Positions 53,366 to 62,596 of a stretch of 64,000 nt of DNA are shown here, in pieces. The stretch covers positions 1-64,000 of the forward strand of contig NZ_JAVDDX010000004.1 in the NCBI RefSeq assembly GCF_030848575.1. The letters run 5' to 3'. A program made the position numbers and the translations under genes. This DNA comes from Haloarcula sp. H-GB4 (GTDB taxonomy: Archaea; Halobacteriota; Halobacteria; Halobacteriales; Haloarculaceae). Each line of letters begins with the position of its first letter. Position 1 is the stretch's first letter. Below the pieces are notes generated by a model. That model had not been told where the DNA came from. It was given only the letters and a program-made list of their open reading frames with translations, and made no database searches.

Positions 53366-54031
53366 ATGTACGTAATCATCATCGGCGCAGGCCGCACCGG
53401 AAGCACCGTTATCAACCTCGCAACGCAGGACGACCATGAGGTGGTCGTCATCGAACGCGATACAGAATTGGCCGAAGAGGTGAGTGCAACCTACGACTGT
53501 ATGGTTATCAACGCTGACGCAGCATCGAAAGATATCCTGCTCGAAGCTGGCATCGAGGAGGCCGACGCACTTATTTCGACCACGGAGACTGACTCGGTAA
53601 ACCTCATGGTGACCATGTTTGGGAAGCAGTATGGGGTCGAGACGCTCGTAAGTTCGATCAACGACCCCGCCCACATGGAACTATTCGAGGACCTCGGCGT
53701 GAATATCGTCGAAAGTCCGCACCGTCTCAACGGTCAATATCTCTACCGGGCCGTCCAGCACCCGGGGATTCAGGATTTCCTGCCCATTGCTGGTCAAGCT
53801 GAAATCTTCGAGATGGCAGTCAGTTCGGGCGCTCCGATTGATGGCCTCGATTTAATCGAAGCTGATAACAACGATCTGTTGCCCGAAGAGACGATAATCG
53901 TCGCCATCGTCCGAGATAGCGAATTGCTCATTCCGCAGGGGGAAAGCGAGATTCGTGCTGGTGACACCGTCACCGTTTTCGCTAAAAATGGGGCGACGAG
54001 TCGGGTTACGGATGTGTTCAGGGGTTCATAA
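53366..54031 (+). CDS. TrkA-type RCK protein
   Basis: The 221-residue protein has RCK_N (IIGAGRTGSTVINLATQDDH; GxGxxG with Arg in the loop) and RCK_C (IFEMAVSSGAPIDGLDLIEA, EIRAGDTVTVFAKNG). It is more distant from the two short TrkA copies and could serve the TrkH before it (118-base gap) as a second gating subunit or another channel. A tandem UspA gene follows after 2 bases, so it is also linked to nucleotide-binding stress proteins. Confidence 0.9.
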   Translation: MYVIIIGAGRTGSTVINLATQDDHEVVVIERDTELAEEVSATYDCMVINADAASKDILLEAGIEEADALISTTETDSVNLMVTMFGKQYGVETLVSSINDPAHMELFEDLGVNIVESPHRLNGQYLYRAVQHPGIQDFLPIAGQAEIFEMAVSSGAPIDGLDLIEADNNDLLPEETIIVAIVRDSELLIPQGESEIRAGDTVTVFAKNGATSRVTDVFRGS

Positions 54032-54033
54032 AG

Positions 54034-55182
54034 ATGTCCGATAACTCCGAGCCAGCCAGCGTTCGAATCACCGTCGCAGAACGATCTTCGGGTTCGGATA
54101 ATGAACCGTATCTTCGTAGCGGGCCGCCTATTCGATCTCCAGGGTATAGAGTTATCGTTCCCATTACTGAGACGCTGCTTGATAGCTATACAGGGATCAA
54201 CGTCCGCCGGTTCCTACAGACAGCGGTGGCACTGGCTGCTGATAACGGCGGCCGGGTGCTCTTGCTTGGCATCGAGACGGTGACAGACGAAGCGGAACTG
54301 GGCCATGCTCGAGAGTATATCCGGACAGAAGAAGAGAGCCAGGCCGATATGAACCCCACCATCGAGACACTCGAGAACAGACGGACACAGTTGGCGGAGA
54401 TGAGTACTCTAGCGCAGGAACTCACGCCGAGTGTTCCGGTCAGTGCAGCCGTCAGAACTGTGACTGACCTGACTAGGGGTATTCTTGATGTCATAGCTGA
54501 TGAGAGTGAAACGGCTGTCCTGCTGCCACGCGGGACCGGCCTCAATCAGGGCTGGTTGCTAAAACGAAGTACAATTGACGCGGTCTTGACGGACGCTGAG
54601 TGCGATGTGTTCGTCGAAAAGATGGGGGCCAGAGGAGGAGAGAACGCACTGTACGTACCAAGCGTTGATGAGCATACTGTCGCACCGCTCGCCGAATCGG
54701 AAGCCGAAACGATAAACTCGATACTATTACCTGTCGGGGCAGGCCCACACTCAGCCCTCGCTGCGGAAGCAGCGCGCGCGGTGGCACGTGCCACAGGTGC
54801 ATCTGTGACCGTGTTCCATGTGGTACCACCTGAATCATCTGCTGAGGCGAGAAGCGACGGTGAAGATTTGCTAAAGTTCGCTGAATACGTGCTCGGTTCC
54901 GACGTAACGATTACAACAACGATCAGGGAGGCTGCTGATACCGCTGATGCAATTATAACGGAAGCGGAGTCTCATGATGCCGTATCAATAGGAGCGCCGG
55001 AACAGAAATCACAACTAGAAACGTTAGTCTATGGGTCTGTACAAGAGACGCTCTCTGAGCTCGATGAGCTGACTATTCTCATGTCTCGTGATTCTAACCA
55101 GACCATGCGGTCTCTCTACTACCGATGGAAACGAGGAATTGAGGCCGAAGGTGGCGAGAGCGAGAGCGAGTCCAGCAAGTGA
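54034..55182 (+). CDS. Tandem UspA-domain protein
   Basis: This 382-residue protein has an acidic leader, a first UspA domain (about 38-200: YRVIVPITETLLDSYTGINV; variant loop LLPRGTGLNQGWLLKRSTID) and a second (about 225-355: SILLPVGAGPHSALAAEAAR, GAPEQKSQLETLVYGSVQET). The tail is charged. It starts 2 bases after the RCK gene at 53366, so the pair is an operon, suggesting joint control of a transporter. Confidence 0.85.
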   Translation: MSDNSEPASVRITVAERSSGSDNEPYLRSGPPIRSPGYRVIVPITETLLDSYTGINVRRFLQTAVALAADNGGRVLLLGIETVTDEAELGHAREYIRTEEESQADMNPTIETLENRRTQLAEMSTLAQELTPSVPVSAAVRTVTDLTRGILDVIADESETAVLLPRGTGLNQGWLLKRSTIDAVLTDAECDVFVEKMGARGGENALYVPSVDEHTVAPLAESEAETINSILLPVGAGPHSALAAEAARAVARATGASVTVFHVVPPESSAEARSDGEDLLKFAEYVLGSDVTITTTIREAADTADAIITEAESHDAVSIGAPEQKSQLETLVYGSVQETLSELDELTILMSRDSNQTMRSLYYRWKRGIEAEGGESESESSK

Positions 55183-55419
55183 GACCATACGTCAGAACGT
55201 CGTGTCCTGACTTTATCAACACAACTTGGTGGCTACGGAACGAGCCGCGAAGCCAAGCGAGACAGTACTGTGGCCTGTACTGGCTCGGCCAGCATGGCGA
55301 CAGGATAGAACGAGCTGAAGCGCTTGTCGATTTCAGTGAGGTGCCGATTCATACAAGAAGACAGGTTGAGCATCAATGCGGTCTCCCCTGCGTGCAGTAG
55401 TGGGGACCGGACCCACTGC
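55183..55419. other. Short intergenic region between convergent operons
   Basis: 237 bases between the stop of the tandem UspA gene (plus) and the stop of the APC-UspA gene (minus). No gene is seen. Confidence 0.4.
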
Positions 55420-57693
55420 CTACGATTCGAGGCGTCGAACGATGGCTTGGCGGATCGACATCGCGGATTCTTCAGGCCCACGGGCCATGACGACAGTCTG
55501 ATCCGTCTGTTCACCAATCGTCTCGGGCAGCGAGCCGAAGACAGCCTGTGACACCGCTCCCGTGCGGGTCGCTCCCACACAGATTGTATCGTATCCTGTA
55601 GCTGCATCGAGAATCCCCCTTTCGATATCCTCGGCCACCTCGATACGGCTCTCGTACTGCGTCTCTTCGAGACCAGTCCGTTCAACGAACTCTTCGATGA
55701 GCGCCTCACCTCGCTCCCGTGGGGAAAGGCCTTCGTCGTCTTCGCCTGGCTCTTGAACGTTGAACAGCGTTAACGTGGCTTCCTCGTCGGCCGCCTTGAC
55801 AAACTCTTTGGCCCGACGAGCAGCCACTGGTGCGTGTGGCCCCTCACCGGCTAAGACCATGATTTCGCCCGTCGCGCGTCCACCCTCAGGACCGAGTTTC
55901 ACGAGCGTCGCATCACACGATGCACGACCGATGACAGGGTCGATCGTGGAGCCGAGAACGTGTTCTCGGCGGCTTCGCTTGCCTTTCCAGCCCAAGAGAA
56001 CGTGGTCAGCGTCTTCTTCCTCAATAACGTCCAGAATCGCAGAGCCAGCGTTGCGACCAACGATGGCGCGCGTTCGTAGCCCGACATCGAGGTCGTCAGC
56101 GATGTCCCGTGCAGAGTCCAGCAGTTCCTGCTGGCGTTCGACTCGTGTCTCCTCGAATGTGAGGTCCTGTTCCAGTGAAGTCTGCTGTGGGACTTCGATG
56201 ATGTTCACCGCGACAACCTCGGCCGTTTCGCTATCGTGTGCGTGTGCGCTCGCCGCTGCCATCCGGAGAAGGTCCCGTTCCGTTTCGGGATTTGCCACGG
56301 GAACAACAACCCGATACCGTCCCTGTCCGTCAGCTACTGTGGTCGGTTCTGGCGCGATGGCCTCCCCAACTAGACTCTGGCTGAGTGCTCGGTCGCGGGC
56401 GTACACAAAGTACCAGAGAATCCCAAAGGCGACGATGACACCGCCGATGGCCTGCACGATGAGGTTCATCTGGAGAAGAATGGCGATAGAGGCGACAAAA
56501 CCGAGAATCGGGACAATTGGGTACAGCACGCTCGGAATCTGGAACGCCGGGTCGTAGGCGTCAGGATCGGCACGACGGAGGACGATGACGGCGATATGGA
56601 CGAGCGCGTACGTGACGAGGTACATGAAGCTCGCCACTTCTGCGAGTGTCCCGATGCCGACCCCGATTGCGATGAGCACAAGCGTGATAATACCGGTCGC
56701 GGAGATGGCACGATATGGCGTCCGGAACCGGTCGTGGACCTCATTGAGCCAGTTGATGAGAATCTTGTCCCGACCCATGGCGAAGTTCACGCGGGCCGCC
56801 GAGAGGATACTCGCGTTCGCACTCGACACTGTCGCTAGAACGGCTCCCACGATCATCGCTAACGCTCCGATTGGCCCCATGATCTCCGTCGCTACGTCGG
56901 CGACGGGTATCTGAGAGTCTGCAAGCGCCTCGATTGAGAGCGTCCCGGTCGAGACGAACATCACCCCGACGTACATCAGCGTCGGCGTCACGACGGCCGC
57001 AATCATCGCCAGCGGAAGATTGCGACTCGGGTTCTTGATCTCCTCGGCGCTGGTCGCAATCACTTCGAAGCCGATGAAGGTCACGTAGACGGTCCCGATC
57101 GTCGCTGCAACGGCCGGCCAGCCCTCTGGTGGGAGGAACGTTCCGATAGTTGGCCCACTCGCGGCTCCCAGCCCAAGGAACGCCACGATGAGGCCGACCA
57201 GAGTGAGGACGATGACGTTCTGGAGTGCCCCGGTCTCTTTGACGCCGTAGTAATTAACACCGGTCAGCAGTGCTGCCATGACGAGTGCTGCCACAGTTAT
57301 TCCGATGTCACCCCATCCGGCTAGTAACCCGATGTACTGTCCAAGCCCGGGGAGCAGATATTGACCGAAACCGATCATGTAGAACGCACTGGCGAAAGTC
57401 AGCCCGGCCCACATCCCCCAGCCGACGATACTGCCGAAGAATGGACCGAGCGCGCGGTTAACGTAATAGTAGCTTCCACCGGCTTTGGGCATCCCCGTGG
57501 CTAATTCCGACAGTGAAACAGCAGCGAGCAGCGATACTAAGCCGCCAGCAAAGAAGGAAATCATGCTCGCGGGTCCTGCCTGCTCGGCAGCGATACTCGG
57601 GAGGACGAATATCCCGGCACCGATCATCGTCCCAAGGCCAATCGTGTACGCTTCGAGAAAGCCGAGGTCGCGTGCGAGTTCTTGATCAGTCAT
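55420..57693 (-). CDS. APC-family amino-acid permease fused to two UspA domains
   Basis: A 757-residue fusion. Residues 1-440 form an APC transporter with about 12 helices (FLEAYTIGLGTMIGAGIFVL, AGGLVSLLAAVSLSELATGM, PKAGGSYYYVNRALG). Residues about 470-610 and 615-745 are two UspA domains (VVVPVANPETERDLLRMAAA; GWKGKRSRREHVLGSTIDP; GATRTGAVSQAVFGSLPETI). ATG 57693 (MTDQELARDLG) overlaps the stop of an upstream UspA gene by 8 bases. The soluble half should sense ATP or another nucleotide and gate uptake. The substrate is unknown; a cation-amine role is possible since the neighbours are K+ transporters. Confidence 0.9.
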   Translation of the reverse strand: MTDQELARDLGFLEAYTIGLGTMIGAGIFVLPSIAAEQAGPASMISFFAGGLVSLLAAVSLSELATGMPKAGGSYYYVNRALGPFFGSIVGWGMWAGLTFASAFYMIGFGQYLLPGLGQYIGLLAGWGDIGITVAALVMAALLTGVNYYGVKETGALQNVIVLTLVGLIVAFLGLGAASGPTIGTFLPPEGWPAVAATIGTVYVTFIGFEVIATSAEEIKNPSRNLPLAMIAAVVTPTLMYVGVMFVSTGTLSIEALADSQIPVADVATEIMGPIGALAMIVGAVLATVSSANASILSAARVNFAMGRDKILINWLNEVHDRFRTPYRAISATGIITLVLIAIGVGIGTLAEVASFMYLVTYALVHIAVIVLRRADPDAYDPAFQIPSVLYPIVPILGFVASIAILLQMNLIVQAIGGVIVAFGILWYFVYARDRALSQSLVGEAIAPEPTTVADGQGRYRVVVPVANPETERDLLRMAAASAHAHDSETAEVVAVNIIEVPQQTSLEQDLTFEETRVERQQELLDSARDIADDLDVGLRTRAIVGRNAGSAILDVIEEEDADHVLLGWKGKRSRREHVLGSTIDPVIGRASCDATLVKLGPEGGRATGEIMVLAGEGPHAPVAARRAKEFVKAADEEATLTLFNVQEPGEDDEGLSPRERGEALIEEFVERTGLEETQYESRIEVAEDIERGILDAATGYDTICVGATRTGAVSQAVFGSLPETIGEQTDQTVVMARGPEESAMSIRQAIVRRLES

Positions 57694-58123
57694 TGTTAGA
57701 TTCAGGTAGTGTAATAACGGGTATATCGCTCTCAGAGACGAGTGACAGTCCCACGTCACCGGTCAGCAGGCGAACCCACCGGTTGCCACCTCGTGGAGTG
57801 AAAACAATCGCGCTCGCGTCGATTTCATCTGCGGTTTCAATAATCGTCTCTGCAACGTCAGTGCCATACCGGATTTCGGTCGTGAGCGTGCGGTCGGTAT
57901 CGGCCATCTCGTCACGAGCAACGCTGAAAATTTTGGATGCGTAATCCTCTCGCTGCTCGACTGACGCTTTGTCCGGGGCGCCACCCGCCTTCTCGATGAC
58001 GTTAATAACGGTTACATCTCCTCCCGCCGACTCTACATATGGTCGCAGCGCTCGCATGGTCGATTCTGCGTCTTCCGGTGACGCAACAGGTACCAGCGCG
58101 TGTCTGAACAGCGACTCCGGCAT
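57686..58123 (-). CDS. UspA-type universal stress protein
   Basis: The 145-residue single UspA domain starts MPESLFRHALVPVASPEDAE and has the loop TPRGGNRWVRLLTGDVGLSL. It is a near paralogue of 50415-50858. Its last codons overlap the start of the APC-UspA gene (ATG 57693), so the two are translated together and may bind each other. The region to 58334 is the divergent promoter. Confidence 0.85.
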   Translation of the reverse strand: MPESLFRHALVPVASPEDAESTMRALRPYVESAGGDVTVINVIEKAGGAPDKASVEQREDYASKIFSVARDEMADTDRTLTTEIRYGTDVAETIIETADEIDASAIVFTPRGGNRWVRLLTGDVGLSLVSESDIPVITLPESNND

Positions 58124-58333
58124 ACTATCCCCTCCGAAGCCGGCTGTCGGAGTATTGATGTCGCTGATATCCCGCGGTCGTAGTGAGAATCATAGTAACT
58201 AGTCTCACGGACTGTATATGAATTATTTGTCTTTGCCGCTATCCATTGGTCATCCAACTATTGCACGGTCGATTTGCTACGGAATGCGGAATCAGCACCT
58301 GCGTTTAATACTGATGGGCCACCACTCGCTTAC

Positions 58334-59206
58334 ATGAGTCATGATGAGGGTAGTCTCCGAGAGTTTCTAGAGCGGTCCGAGACTCCTGATTCGCCACCCC
58401 GTATTCTCTACCCGATATTCAGTTCCCACGACAACTTCACGTTCGAGACAGCGATGAATATCGCTGAGGGTGTCGAGGGCGAACTACTCGTCCTTGATTT
58501 ACTCACCGACAACAGCCTCCGTAGCGCTGAGGTGACATCAGTTGGCCGAAAATTACTGCAGGCACATCTAGACGAGGACCACACTGTCGACGCTCATTTA
58601 ATCGTCGAAGAGACAGACAGTCCACTCTCGACTGCGATTACCGTCGCACAGCAACGGAACGTCCAGCTCGTCGTGTTCGACGAACACACGCCCGAGTTGC
58701 TGGGCGAAGGGCTTCGCGGTGACGCGGCCGACCAGATGCGAAAAAAAGCAGCATGTGACGTAGTATCAGTCACGCATCCCCTGAGTGAGACAAGTATCTC
58801 TTCGGTGCTCGTCCCACTTGCTGGTGGAGAACATTCTGGTCTCGCAGTCGTCGTCGGCGGAGCGCTGGCAGCAGGCGCGAACGCTGTTGTCGAGCTCTTT
58901 CATGTAACACAGGACAAAGATGAGACCGAGGCCGCACAGGCCACGGAACTGTTCGACACGGCACGGGCACGGCTCCCCGAGTCGGTCGAACTGGATACGC
59001 ACCATCTTGAAGCGCCTGACGCAGCGGAGGCAATCATCGATGAGTCTGCCCACTACGACGTAACTGTAATAGGCAAACCAACTCAGAGCCGTCTCATAGA
59101 ATTTATTACTGGCTCGGTAACCAAATCCGTAACCGAAGCTTCAGAAAACGCGGTTCTTACAGTCCAGCGTGGCGATGACGATGGGTTCAGTTTTGAGGGA
59201 CGCTAA
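58334..59206 (+). CDS. Tandem UspA-domain protein
   Basis: A 290-residue protein starting MSHDEGSLREFLERSETPDS, with two UspA-like domains (about 20-145 with ILYPIFSSHDNFTFETAMNI; about 160-290 with SVLVPLAGGEHSGLAVVVGG and GKPTQSRLIEFITGSVTKSV). Transcribed divergently from the UspA/APC-UspA pair. Its tail is duplicated as a remnant at 49455. Its stop overlaps the end of the convergent gene at 59203 by four bases. Confidence 0.85.
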   Translation: MSHDEGSLREFLERSETPDSPPRILYPIFSSHDNFTFETAMNIAEGVEGELLVLDLLTDNSLRSAEVTSVGRKLLQAHLDEDHTVDAHLIVEETDSPLSTAITVAQQRNVQLVVFDEHTPELLGEGLRGDAADQMRKKAACDVVSVTHPLSETSISSVLVPLAGGEHSGLAVVVGGALAAGANAVVELFHVTQDKDETEAAQATELFDTARARLPESVELDTHHLEAPDAAEAIIDESAHYDVTVIGKPTQSRLIEFITGSVTKSVTEASENAVLTVQRGDDDGFSFEGR

Positions 59207-59466
59207 TCTTTGCGCGTGGGAGTCTCCTCGTGGTCTGGTTCGACGACCCACTTGGTACCGTTCTGTACCACCGTGCCGGTGTACGACTGTTCAATAGCAT
59301 CGCTGTCCTGTTCGACCACCTCGTACTCGTAATCCTGGTCGGTCACAGCCTCAAGTGACGAAATTCGGACGCCCCTGTCACCATTGGCCTGTGCATAGAC
59401 AAACAGCGCGGAGTAATAGTCACGAATAGCGTCTTCTATCTGCTCTTCAGTAGTATCATCGGTCAT
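59203..59466 (-). CDS. Uncharacterised small acidic protein
   Basis: The 87-residue product starts with a helix (TEEQIEDAIRDYYSALFVYA) and continues with beta strands (YEYEVVEQDSDAIEQSYTGT, WVVEPDHEETPTRKD). It lies 144 bases downstream of trkH (59611) on the same strand, so it may be the last gene of the trkA-trkH transcript. Function unknown; a small NTF2-like or stress accessory protein is possible. Confidence 0.6.
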   Translation of the reverse strand: MTDDTTEEQIEDAIRDYYSALFVYAQANGDRGVRISSLEAVTDQDYEYEVVEQDSDAIEQSYTGTVVQNGTKWVVEPDHEETPTRKD

Positions 59467-59610
59467 TGGTTATGGATACATAAGCGCAGATAAAAAGGCT
59501 ATGTTGAATGCGTATTCCCATCTATTTTAGGACAGGATTGCTGATTCCCTTGAGTCTACGGGCAGTCCAAGTCCAAAGCCGTGAGGTAGATTCGTCCCGG
59601 TGTATTGGCA

Positions 59611-61179
59611 CTACCACTCCCAGAACGACCGGGTGAAGAGCACCAGCATAGGGATCACTTCGAGTCGGCCAAGCCACATCAGAACTATCATCAGGAGTTT
59701 CGAGGTCGCTGGGAAGGAGAGATAACTCCCAAACGGACCGAGCAGACCGAACCCTGGACCGATGTTTCCGATGGTCGCGATGCTGGCGCTGAGTGCTTCG
59801 ATCGTCGTGAGGCTGAGGCCAACGCGACTGGCATCGAGTGCAATTACCACGGTTGACACCCCGAAAATAAATAGATAGAGAAACGTGAACGAGAAGACAC
59901 CTCTGACGACATCCTCGTCGACAATGCGCCCGCCGAGTTTGACTGGTTCGACGACGTCTGGGTAGACTGTTGTGGACAGTTGCCGCCGAGCGGCCTTGAG
60001 AAGGACGAGCCATCGGATGATCTTGATGCCGCCACCAGTCGATCCTGCTGACCCACCGATGAACATCACTCCCAATAACAGCACTTGCGCCCATTCGCTC
60101 CACTGTGCGAAATCGCTCGTCGCGTATCCCGTCGAGTTGAGCAGTGTGACTGTCTGAAACAACGCCTGCCGGAGCGAGTTCTCAGCGATACCTCGGGTGA
60201 CACCTCCCAGTTCTAGCGGCGGAGCCGCTCCAGTGAACAAGAGTCCCCAGAGGAGAAGCGTGACCCCACCGATGGCCCCAATATATCCCTGAAACTCTCG
60301 ATTCCGAAACACATCGAGATACTGCCCGTGGAGAATGAAATAAAAGAGCGCAAAGTTCGTCCCCGCAACGATGATGAAGGGAATCACGAGCCATTGGACT
60401 GCTGGTGAGAAGGCAGCGATACTCTCAGCTTGGGGAGAGAACCCGCCGGTTGGAAGCGTCGTGAAGCCGTGAGCGATCGCGTTGTACAGGTTCATGTTGG
60501 GCGCCCGCCCCAGCAGGTGGAGGCCGTACAGGAGACAGATCAACAGGACAGTGAATCCGGTGTAGACAAGCCACAGGATGCGGGCGGTTTCGGCAATCTT
60601 GGGCGTCAGCTTCTGTAGTTCTGGGCCAGGTGCTTCGGCGCTGATGAGTTGCGCACCGTTGACCGCTAGCTCGGGGAGAATGGCCACCATGAGCACGATT
60701 ATCCCCATCCCACCGAGCCATTGCGTCAGCTGGCGGTACATCAACAGGGCATGAGAATGCCGTTCGAACGAGATTTCGCCCAAAACGGTTGCCCCCGTCG
60801 TAGTGAATCCCGAAGTGGATTCGAACAACGCGTTGACGAACGAGTTGAATAGGGTACTCGGCGAGCCGAGTGCGAGCCCGACCGTCGATTGAGTGCCCAT
60901 ACCAGCGAGCAGGTACGGTATCGTCCCGCCCACAGAGACACCGACCCAAGCCAGAGTGACAAACAACAGCGCTTCCTCAAGTCCGAGGTCAGAATCATCC
61001 TCAAGACGTTCGAGTGCAAGTCCGAGGGCGGCTGTCATGGCGATCGACACGAGAAAGACCAAGCGATCACTCCCGTAGATAATCGCGACGGACAACGGGA
61101 GCGCCATCGTCACGGCGAGGTACTTCAGAACTGTCCCGACGAGCGCGACGCTCTGTCGCCAATTGATGCTTACCTGCAT
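59611..61179 (-). CDS. trkH: TrkH-type K+ transporter, third copy
   Basis: A 522-residue pore subunit, more distant from the other two. Loops: FESTSGFTTTGATV, HGFTTLPTGGFSPQ, LNSTGYATSD and SIATIGNIGPGFG, each with the filter glycine. It follows the long TrkA (61262-62596) on the same strand after 82 bases, the classical trkA-trkH order. Different gating from the KtrA-type pairs is likely because its TrkA is the double-length form. Confidence 0.93.
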   Translation of the reverse strand: MQVSINWRQSVALVGTVLKYLAVTMALPLSVAIIYGSDRLVFLVSIAMTAALGLALERLEDDSDLGLEEALLFVTLAWVGVSVGGTIPYLLAGMGTQSTVGLALGSPSTLFNSFVNALFESTSGFTTTGATVLGEISFERHSHALLMYRQLTQWLGGMGIIVLMVAILPELAVNGAQLISAEAPGPELQKLTPKIAETARILWLVYTGFTVLLICLLYGLHLLGRAPNMNLYNAIAHGFTTLPTGGFSPQAESIAAFSPAVQWLVIPFIIVAGTNFALFYFILHGQYLDVFRNREFQGYIGAIGGVTLLLWGLLFTGAAPPLELGGVTRGIAENSLRQALFQTVTLLNSTGYATSDFAQWSEWAQVLLLGVMFIGGSAGSTGGGIKIIRWLVLLKAARRQLSTTVYPDVVEPVKLGGRIVDEDVVRGVFSFTFLYLFIFGVSTVVIALDASRVGLSLTTIEALSASIATIGNIGPGFGLLGPFGSYLSFPATSKLLMIVLMWLGRLEVIPMLVLFTRSFWEW

Positions 61180-61261
61180 TCAGTAACACCAGCCTTGGAA
61201 ATCGAGGTGTGCCCCGCCGCGTTGCTGACTTGGGCAGTGGAATGGCGATTCCTGTGCATCA

Positions 61262-62596
61262 TTACAGCTGTTCGATCGTGTCCTCGACGACGTCGCTATC
61301 AGCGAGTATCACAGCATGATCGCCCGGTTCGATGACGGTATCGCCACGGGGCATACGGTAGCTCCCGTTGCGCGTGAGCGCTCCAATGACGACATCCTCC
61401 GGAAGGTCACCGATCGCCTCGCTAATCGGTCGTCCTGCGAGTACGCTGTCTGTGTCAATACGGATCTCGATCACCTCGGCTTGATTGTCTTCCAGCAGAG
61501 CGACGTTCTGGGTGTCTTGGTCACGAACGAACTCGATGATCTCTCGAGCCGTCGCTCGACGCGGGTTCACAGCGATATCGACCCCTGCATCTTCGAACAG
61601 ATCGACGTACTCGCCGTGGTCTACAATAGCGACCGACTGGTCTGCGCCCTCTCGCTTGGCCCGCAGGGCAGCCAGCAGATTCTCTTCGCTGTCGTGTGCG
61701 AGCGCTGCCACCACGACATCGACATCAGCCATCCGTTCATCTTCGAGGAAGTCCCGGTCGGTCGGGTCCTTGTTTCGAACCCTGGTGGCGGATAACCGTT
61801 CGGAGAGTTCCCTGGCACGGTCAGCGTCTGTCTCGATGAGATGAGGACGGAGACCACGCTCTTCAAGCAGCTGGGCCGTATGGTAGCCGGTGTCGCTCCC
61901 GCCGATGATCAGCACGTTCTGGGGACCTGTCTCTCGTGGGGCCAGTTCGGTGCCGAACGAGTGGACCGAATCGGGTCGGCCCGTGACGACCACGTTATCT
62001 CCCGGTTGGATACGTGTCTTCCCGGTCGGAAAGATTGTCGCTCCGTTCCGGAAGATGACAGCGAACGTGAGCGCGTCGTACGCATCGGCTTCACTGATCG
62101 TTTGGCCGAGAATTGGACTGTCCGGCTTGATTTCGAACTCGGCCATCTGAACCGTCCCGCCTGCGAAAACATCGAAGTTCTGTGCAGCTGGTAGGCCAAT
62201 CCCTCCGGCTGCTGCGGCGACTGTCAGCAGGTTACTCCCGACCATGAAATCGACATCGAAGACGTTCTCAGCCTGATCCCAGGTGTCGATATATTTCAGA
62301 TCCTTGACGCGTGCAACCGTCGTAACGTCAGTGAGTGCCCTCGCTGTGCCACAGGTGATGATGTTGATCTCGTCGCTGTCGGTAATAGCGATTAGAATAT
62401 CGGCATCCTTGATGCCGGCCTCTCGGAGGGTTTCAATGGCCGAACTGTCACCAGGTACCGTGAGCACATCGAGGTCATATCTGAGCCTGTCAATCCGGTC
62501 GGTGTTCACGTCGATCATTACGACGTCGTGATTTGCATCGAGTGCTGCTGCGACCCTCGTTCCCACCTGACCAGCGCCAGCTATTATGACCCGCAT
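61262..62596 (-). CDS. trkA: Long TrkA with two RCK_N-RCK_C units
   Basis: A 444-residue protein of the E. coli TrkA type: RCK_N (RVIIAGAGQVGTRVAAALDA), RCK_C (EFEIKPDSPILGQTISEADA), a second RCK_N (NVLIIGGSDTGYHTAQLLEE; glycine pattern partly changed) and a second RCK_C (VIEIRIDTDSVLAGRPISEA, TVIEPGDHAVILADSD). It should gate the TrkH encoded directly downstream. ATG 62596 (MRVIIAGAG) is chosen as it starts the Rossmann strand; the extension to 62665 is not typical. Confidence 0.92.
   Translation of the reverse strand: MRVIIAGAGQVGTRVAAALDANHDVVMIDVNTDRIDRLRYDLDVLTVPGDSSAIETLREAGIKDADILIAITDSDEINIITCGTARALTDVTTVARVKDLKYIDTWDQAENVFDVDFMVGSNLLTVAAAAGGIGLPAAQNFDVFAGGTVQMAEFEIKPDSPILGQTISEADAYDALTFAVIFRNGATIFPTGKTRIQPGDNVVVTGRPDSVHSFGTELAPRETGPQNVLIIGGSDTGYHTAQLLEERGLRPHLIETDADRARELSERLSATRVRNKDPTDRDFLEDERMADVDVVVAALAHDSEENLLAALRAKREGADQSVAIVDHGEYVDLFEDAGVDIAVNPRRATAREIIEFVRDQDTQNVALLEDNQAEVIEIRIDTDSVLAGRPISEAIGDLPEDVVIGALTRNGSYRMPRGDTVIEPGDHAVILADSDVVEDTIEQL

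Noticed and set aside
54186-54838. Minus-strand frames inside the tandem UspA gene
   Set aside because: They are shadows of the GC-rich coding strand; Arg/Ser/Pro-rich without motifs.
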